NCBI GenBank assembly: GCA_945910005.1
Contig: OX246738.1
Span: forward strand, 19,973,458 to 20,037,457
Direction of reading: 5' to 3'
Length of the DNA: 64,000 bases
DNA from: Isoperla grammatica
Taxonomy: Eukaryota; Arthropoda; Insecta; Plecoptera; Perlodidae
Shown: piece by piece, positions 57,991 to 64,000 of the stretch
Layout: each line of letters starts with the position of its first letter
Numbering within the stretch: position 1 is the stretch's first letter
Notes under the pieces: generated by a model
The model's input: the letters and a program-made list of their open reading frames with translations, nothing else
What the model was told of the DNA's origin: nothing
The model's database searches: none
Made by a program: the position numbers and the translations under genes

Positions 57991-58074
57991 GATAACTTTC
58001 AAGAAGCTTCTAGCTTTACTTGATGTGCTCTTCGTGACTAAATAGGTATGTTACGGTGTTGTGGATAGTTGAGA

Positions 58075-58232
58075 AGGAATGACCGAGGGCTGGTAGTAGG
58101 TCTCAATCCCAGCATACGCCTCTGCGACGGAGGGAAACCTCGGAAAAACCTTCAGTCAGGATTGCCGGTGACCCGAATCTAGGCGGAAATTTCCCGTATT
58201 AGTCTCGCGTCTTACCGCTGAGCCACCTTTAT
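58075..58232 (-). mobile_element. tRNA-derived SINE-like unit on the minus strand
   Basis: Read on the minus strand, it starts GGTGGCTCAGCGGTAAGACG, with an A box TGGCTCAGCGG (complement of 58216-58226). About 35 bases later comes AGATTCGGGTC as a degraded B box. A GC-richer body follows (TTTTTCCGAGGTTTCCCTCC, then GTCGCAGAGGCGTATGCTGG) that is unlike tRNA. It is more GC-rich than its surroundings and has tRNA-like head order, so a SINE is likely. It lies next to a fragment of the 5883 foldback family, which also sits beside a tRNA-like unit at 5.7 kb. Confidence 0.5.
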
Positions 58233-58239
58233 CTGTTTA

Positions 58240-59630
58240 ATGGATTTAATATATTATCTTGCCACATTTGGCAATATTATATTATAAGAACATAAACTGA
58301 AAAAACAAAACAAGACGAAGAGGAAGTTTGGCTGTTGGAAAATCAACCAATTACAGCAGGAGAATTATATTATGTTGAAAACGTGGTTCATATTGACATT
58401 GCCTTCGGGTACCTTTGTGTGTTCTTAGTATAACAGGCGCGAGAGCTCATCTGAGGTTTTCAGCCGTACCGAGAGTTCACTACTGTGGTGGGGAAGATAC
58501 CGAAGACTCACATCCATTTGGCAACCTCCTTGAGTGGTTTAGGCTTTGGGCGGTGTGGAGGAGGGGAGGGGGAGATCAGCCTCAACCCTAGCTAATGGAA
58601 CAAGAGCCCTACCTAACATTGATCAACTAAGCAATGTGTATCATATCACTAGCTCCACACACGCACACGCACACGTATGTTCAACAAACTACTGCTCACA
58701 CATATAACAATCATTAACTTCGATTTATTTATTTGTTTCGCATTCCGATATATTGTGTTTACATCATGTCTAATTCACGAGGGAATGTTAAAAGGAAATC
58801 ACATAAGCCTAAGGTATACCTTGTGACTTGTGAGTGATTTCCTTTCCTAACTTTCAGGTATACTGTAGCGTTCTTTTGTATCACTATAATTTGTTTTTCT
58901 TTTTAATTACATTTGAATCATTAGGAATATCACAATGAGCATAGCTCGTGCATCAAAATATCAATCAATACATACATACATTAGAATATATCATTATATT
59001 ATCAACCAATACGTTCAACCAATAAATAAAACTACTACTTGTTTTAACTAATACATTTTATTTAATTAAAAGTAATAAACACTTAAATTAAATACTTCGT
59101 TTTCATTAATATCATCTATCATAGCAAGTAATGAAAGTAATTTTATTATGTATCTCGGCTAGCTTAATACAACAAGTACATTGTATAAATACTTGACAGC
59201 TAATTTGACAACTATAAGCAATACCGTTGCTCTAGTTCGTTATTTTAGTGACGTTTATCAAATCCCCTATCCATTGCGGCCACGTCGCTGTCTACAACCT
59301 GTGACACATCCGCAGACGACCCTGTTCCGTCCTAGAACATGGGCCAAACCTCGGTCTGTTGATTGAGTCCTCCTTGATTAGTGGATTTGAGTCTCGATGG
59401 CCAGAGTGTTTAGATCTACGCTCTAAAAGTTGACCTCCTTCGATTAACTTTCTCCCTGTCTCCAGTTTGTTCTGCTCGAGCAAAGCGTGTCATTTCCGGT
59501 GTTCGACGCCGTCGCCGACGCTCTTATTGTTTCAGACAATTGCGGCGTTTGATGCGTCTGCTAACGGGATGTTTCGGGCTCAATTCAACAGCAAAGTCGC
59601 AAGTTTTGCGGGTTCTTTTGTGTTGTTCGT
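58240..59630. other. Mixed stretch, no gene assigned
   Basis: AT-rich up to about 59250, with an inverted pair AAAGGAAATCAC / GTGATTTCCTTT (about 58791-58854). GC-richer from 59260 to 59600, with ORFs on both strands (59181-59366, 59292-59483) that I cannot interpret. A phrase GATGGCCAGAGTG near 59398 is A-box-like, but no B box lies at tRNA spacing. Confidence 0.35.
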
Positions 59631-59639
59631 GACCGGTTT

Positions 59640-59775
59640 CTTTTAACACCGATGTTGTGACCGTAAACGATTAGATTTAGACGAAGTAAAAGCGTTTTCT
59701 ACGTTCTAGGTTCGAATCCCGATTTATGAATTGTGTCATACCTACTCATCGTCTCGATTAGCAGTGTTATGAGAG
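59640..59775 (+). mobile_element. tRNA-derived SINE-like element, family C copy 2
   Basis: A B box GGTTCGAATCC (59709-59719) is followed by a body matching the 36700-36850 copy: TGTGTCATACCTACTCATCG then CGTCTCGATTAG, at similar distance. The T-arm is less perfect here than in copy 1, and the A-box region is degraded. Two copies sharing both head and body support a dispersed SINE family. Confidence 0.55.
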
Positions 59776-60439
59776 GTATAGCCCAAACATTATCGACTTT
59801 ATCTTTTCAACACACATATTGGATATCGATCGAAGTAAGTGTGTAGAAGTGGTCATCTATAGTATTTTAGCTTTGAACTCAAGTCATATTTGTTTCATAG
59901 TATGTATTGTGATGATTTTTGTTTATGGAAACAGAGTTTCAACAATTGACGTTATTTTTGTTACTGAAATATAATCTTTGATGTTAAGCAGGATTATTGA
60001 TATTCATAATTATTATGTATTATTTTTTAGTTTCTAACATCTCATTTCTAATTATTTCTGTTGGTTTTTTTATTCCATTTTCTAAATTATATCTCCATAC
60101 AATTTTAATTTGCATACTATTTTTTTAAAATGTTTTAGTTTATAAGTTAAATTGACTTTATATGTGCGCAGAACTTATATTGTTCATTGTGTACCCGCTG
60201 ACCCGCATATACATAATAATAATAATAATACACATTATTGAAACTATTTTTCTTCTTTAACATTTTCTTCCCGGTTATCTACACTACAGTGGATGCGAGA
60301 AAGATATGGACGGGTTTCGAACATTTATGTAAATCTGACGAACTACTGTGCATGTTTCATATCTGATTGTAAAAACTTACAGCTGATAAGGACAAGTGCA
60401 ATCATTTCACGATGGAAATTCTCTTGAGCTTGTTTTAAG

Positions 60440-60628
60440 GTGTATCAACCAAATAATAAAAATGCTATCTATACAGTGATCGGAATCACCGGCAGAAGTT
60501 CTTCAGTGCTGGAAATCAAAAATCCAATTCGAGACGTTGTGGCTCATTTCCTGACACCGGATATGCTGACTGAAGGTTTTTCCGAAGCTGTATTCAGTAA
60601 TATTGCGAAAATTGCCCGTGAAATTTAG
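60440..60628 (+). CDS. Candidate terminal exon, unknown protein
   Basis: The open frame follows an acceptor-like CTCTTGAGCTTGTTTTAAG (AG at 60438-60439) and ends at TAG 60626-60628, encoding about 62 residues from GTG-Tyr-Gln. Codon use looks protein-like. The peptide alternates hydrophobic and polar residues (YTVIGITGRSSSVLEIKNP, then IRDVVAHFLTPDML, then FSNIAKIAREI), suggesting a small alpha/beta fold ending in an amphipathic helix. It is GC-richer than its flanks. No ATG opens it, so an internal or terminal exon is more likely than an independent gene. AATAAA-like words follow near 60745. Of the three candidate exons this is the most convincing, but no family was recognised. Confidence 0.4.
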   Translation: MYQPNNKNAIYTVIGITGRSSSVLEIKNPIRDVVAHFLTPDMLTEGFSEAVFSNIAKIAREI

Positions 60629-63600
60629 TCGCCGGCTGAGAATTCAAATATTCTATAAATGTATTATAAATTGGTATCCTTTCGTCATGTAGTTATTTAA
60701 AAAGAACACAACTTAATAGCTACACTTTTCACAAAATAACAGTAATAAAAACAGCCGTTATAAACAGTGTAAAAGAATAACTTATTGATCGAAAGGGATA
60801 GTTATAATAACCATGAAGTTATTTTAAAAGTTTGAACTACGTTTAACGTTTAAAATATACATGTGAAAATTAACAATCAATTATGAAAAATCTGTGGTTT
60901 GGAAGCTTTAAATTAAAAAAAAAAACAGAAGCTAAGTGTAAACAAAGTTAAAGAAGAAAGTGAAAATAAAATAAGTAGAAATTGTTCAAATATAAACATA
61001 AACTTTAAAAATACAGAAAGGTAAAAATTGAAAAGGAAAGAATAAAAGTGAACAGCAATCGACACCTCGGTACAATTACAATACGTTTTTTTACAATAAG
61101 CTTTTGTATGTTAACGTTTTTTTACAATACATCTACAATACGTTTACTCGGTACGTTTACAAATACATTCATTACCCAATATGGGCTCGGAACGAAAAAA
61201 AACAAAGCAACATGGATATTATTTAATTTACCATTGCGTTCCTAATTATTACTTTCATAGTAAATTATATGTTTGACATATCGCCTCCCAGCTTATTGCC
61301 TTCCTGCAGTCACGTCTCGACATCGTAAAGCGACAATCTCGCCTACGCGCCACCCGCATCGCGCATACATATTCACACAATATTCTCCATATTATCGGTC
61401 GGAAGTCTAAAAAATAGCCTCGATCTGCCAAACGGTTGGGAATGTTGATACCTTGCCAAATCGCTTTGCCCATAGTTGGGTTGGAGCGTCGAAACACGGA
61501 GCTAAGTGGTGGTGCAGCGAGCGCATGCAGATTGACGACCGGTGGTGCATCGGAAGTAATTGCCCCTCCCACTCTCGGTCTAGGTGCTGATGTTGTTTAT
61601 GTCTTTCACCTCTCTTGCCAGATTCCGCTTTTACCCCTCTCGTTCGCTATGTTTCGCTCTCTGATAATGAGGTGCGTAATCGAGAGGCGAACAATTGAGT
61701 AAGACCAGTTGCTGCCACCACATCCCGCCCCCGCCACCCCCTCCCCACATGCCAGATGCTGGTAGGGTAATTGGTTAGCTCTATAAAGTAGCACTTGCTC
61801 GAATATTAGCCAGCTGGAAAACGTTGATCTTTGCGTGAACTCTCCTGTATTGTGTTTCTATATTTGTAAAGAATATACACAGATTAGAGTTAATAGTGGC
61901 AACATGCGATACCACTTATTTCTAAAATTACCAGAAAGAGAATAGGTTGCATCACAGCTATTTTATGGCAACTTTCCATGGAGTATCTACAATAATATTG
62001 GAATACTGAGTGAAAAGTTTACTGGTTTATTTGTGCATGTGCAGTGTTGTAATGTCAGTTATGATCTAGACTTCTCGCGAACCGGGTCGAGCTCACATGT
62101 CAAGTCTTAGTTCTATGTTTCATAACCGGGAAGAGTTAATTCATAAATACAATTATGAAAACAAGACTGTCACATTGCAGTATATTATACACAGTGGATA
62201 TAGAATAATCTACTCTACAGGTTACATCCTACACTCCAAATCACGATCATATTGTGCTGCATTAAAACATGTAGACTGAATCAGCCGCAGTCTTTATTGT
62301 AGCTTGGCTGTTTGTTATTAATGTTATTTAAATTTAAAATTATGACATTTCGCACAATTCTACAGTAAATATTCAGCGTGGTCAAATTTTAACAGACCAA
62401 CAACCAGCTGAACTTTTATATAATGGATACGGGGATGAATCACAAAAAATACTATCGATTAGGTTTGAACGCATCTTACACAAATGGGGAACTAGAACGT
62501 TGTATAGACTAACAGCAGCAGTTTGTTGCAGTTAATATTTTCGAATTTCTATGGTTGAATCTACATTCTACATTATTAGATTAGTGCTTGCACAGATAAT
62601 ATAGATAGTTGTATTTTATTATTGAAATTTATATAACACGTCATTTTATTAATACATTCCAGAACTGAACATTGATTAACTCAACGGGATCGTAGCCTCA
62701 CATTGCAATGTTGAAGTGTGGCGCTGGAACACAATAAAACCACAACTATTAGGTATGCATCAGTAATTCATGTTCAATCCGTGCTTCGAATTGCTTCTAT
62801 AGTTACCACATACATAACTGCTATCAGTGGTAGGCCACGTCGTCTCCCATTGTTTAGCTTGAAAACGCCAGCGACGCCGAAGTGGCAGCTATCTGAACTA
62901 ACCATCTGCTCGCGTGCAATACGCGCCTCGAAGTCACCCGCCGGATACGGTATACTCCTATGTGTAGTTCTTTTCAATGCTTATCGGGAGGAAAAACACC
63001 CTAATTACTGCGTTATCATCACGTTTTGTAAAACAAAAAAGATATACCGGGCTTTCAGAGGTATTTTTCGGATTGCTTTTTTTCTTTTCTTCTGAAAGCA
63101 CATTGCTTTGTAACGCTACGGGGGTGAAAATGAATAAAATATGACATAATTAATGGTTTGAAGAGTTATTCCGTTTTTATTTCCCATTATTACGATGATT
63201 TCTTTGCTGAGAGACGTAATTAAGAGAAGTATTGCATGCAATCGGCTTAGAGCCGCGGAGCAGGTCAAGTCTTATATGAGGATGACATGAGAGTGCGTCT
63301 CTGGATTGCATATTATTCAGACATTACTATGAAATGTATTACTGAGCTAAAAAACATCAAATTATTTCCAAATATTTGAAAAAAGTGGGCATGATTATAA
63401 CCGACCACAGCAGCTAGCCTCAAATAGTCTCTTTAATTGTACACATGGTTTTAAGAGCCATTACATCAATACTCATCTCTTTGTAGTACCGATAACACAA
63501 ATCCTCGTGTATTCCCTGATGTCGATTTATATGAAACTGAAATCAATTTAAATGGTTAAAGTGACAATGAAACTTTGTAAATTACCCTTTGTTGGAAATA

Positions 63601-64000
63601 GTTACAGCAACGTCACTATTGAATTTTTGTGTCGCTACGATGTTCATTCTTTAGCTTGATACTGACCCATTCTCTAGATGAATTCAGTTTCAATATGATT
63701 AAATTGTACTTATGATAAGAAATAACTGTTACTACATGATTTACCATGTGAATATTTATATCGTATCTCAAATTGTGTTTGTTTTGATTTTAGTAAAATA
63801 TGAATTTGATTGGATTTTCGAGATAAAATGTAGACCTATACTTCAGTTTTTCTTCACTTTATGGACATAATAGTATATGATAGGCCTTGTAATGAAAACA
63901 TATCCCAGTTAGGATATTCGAACCAAAAGCAACTGCATATATAGTTTACAATTCTTTTTACACATTTTTTACTGTCTTTTACTAACATTGCACTAGAACA
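60629..64000. other. AT-rich end of window, no gene assigned
   Basis: A GC-rich patch at 61290-61760 is open on both strands (105 codons minus, 88 codons plus), with no recognised product. A 125-codon GTG-started frame at 62718-63095 crosses a GC-richer patch (62820-62950) and ends in Phe-rich low complexity. Neither is supported as a gene. The remainder is AT-rich. Confidence 0.35.

Noticed and set aside
59376..59450. tRNA-Leu/Ser-like A box (GATGGCCAGAGTG)
   Set aside because: There is no B box at tRNA spacing. The next B box is about 300 bp away and belongs to SINE family C.
61255..61702. Opposing 105- and 88-codon frames
   Set aside because: They lie in a GC-rich patch open on both strands, with no recognised domain or splice context.
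62718..63095. 125-codon GTG-started frame
   Set aside because: It has no ATG and no recognised domain. It crosses mixed composition and ends in Phe-rich low complexity.

Overview
The window looks like AT-rich nuclear DNA from a marine invertebrate. The evidence is the absence of long bacterial-style ORFs, many short inverted-repeat elements, tRNA- and 5S-derived SINE-like units, microsatellites, long C homopolymers, a spliceosomal-type intron inside a transposon gene, and TAGGCCTA octamers (12809, 24810, 30354) of a kind common in echinoderm, hemichordate and mollusc genomes. The phylum is an inference and cannot be fixed from this sequence. No intact host gene could be identified. Most of the window reads as intergenic or long-intron sequence. 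Three short reading frames that follow plausible splice acceptors (31505-31676, 54652-54799, 60440-60628) are offered as low-confidence terminal exons.

The best-supported content is mobile DNA. (1) A 3.83-kb element at 17380-21209 has inverted termini of about 640 bp, a possible CTA target duplication, and a decayed gene (18087-20429) with an 82-bp intron. Its protein has a HEQNN/DGG region, acidic motifs resembling a PIN/FEN1-type nuclease, and a Cys-rich tail. I recall similar uncharacterised proteins as common in marine invertebrates. It is followed by a 19-bp minisatellite (21281-22040) and a 68-bp satellite with an internal inverted repeat (22058-22609), then a faint RecQ-like helicase motif (22656-22811). 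(2) Two copies of a TTAA-flanked repeat of about 770 bp lie 34.7 kb apart (16147-16912, 50818-51592). (3) A short inverted-repeat element at 40168-41341 carries twelve units of a CpG-rich, doubly palindromic 81-83-bp satellite. (4) Foldback or MITE-like elements lie at 737-899, 5883-6189, 22938-23315, 27619-27770, 45835-45949, 51688-51944 and 54902-55056. (5) SINE-like units include a 5S-rRNA-derived one (2060-2345), a tRNA-like head (5687-5790), two copies of one family (36700-36850, 59640-59775) and a minus-strand unit (58075-58232).

Region by region: 1-6.8 kb is rich in small repeats and carries one GC-rich ORF (3841-4335). 6.8-16 kb is nearly featureless. 16-23.3 kb is the transposon and satellite cluster. 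23.3-40 kb is mostly unassigned AT-rich DNA. 40-41.3 kb is the satellite-bearing element. 41.3-64 kb is scattered repeats, C tracts and two candidate exons. No operon-like or pathway organisation is visible. The parts are related by transposition and tandem amplification.
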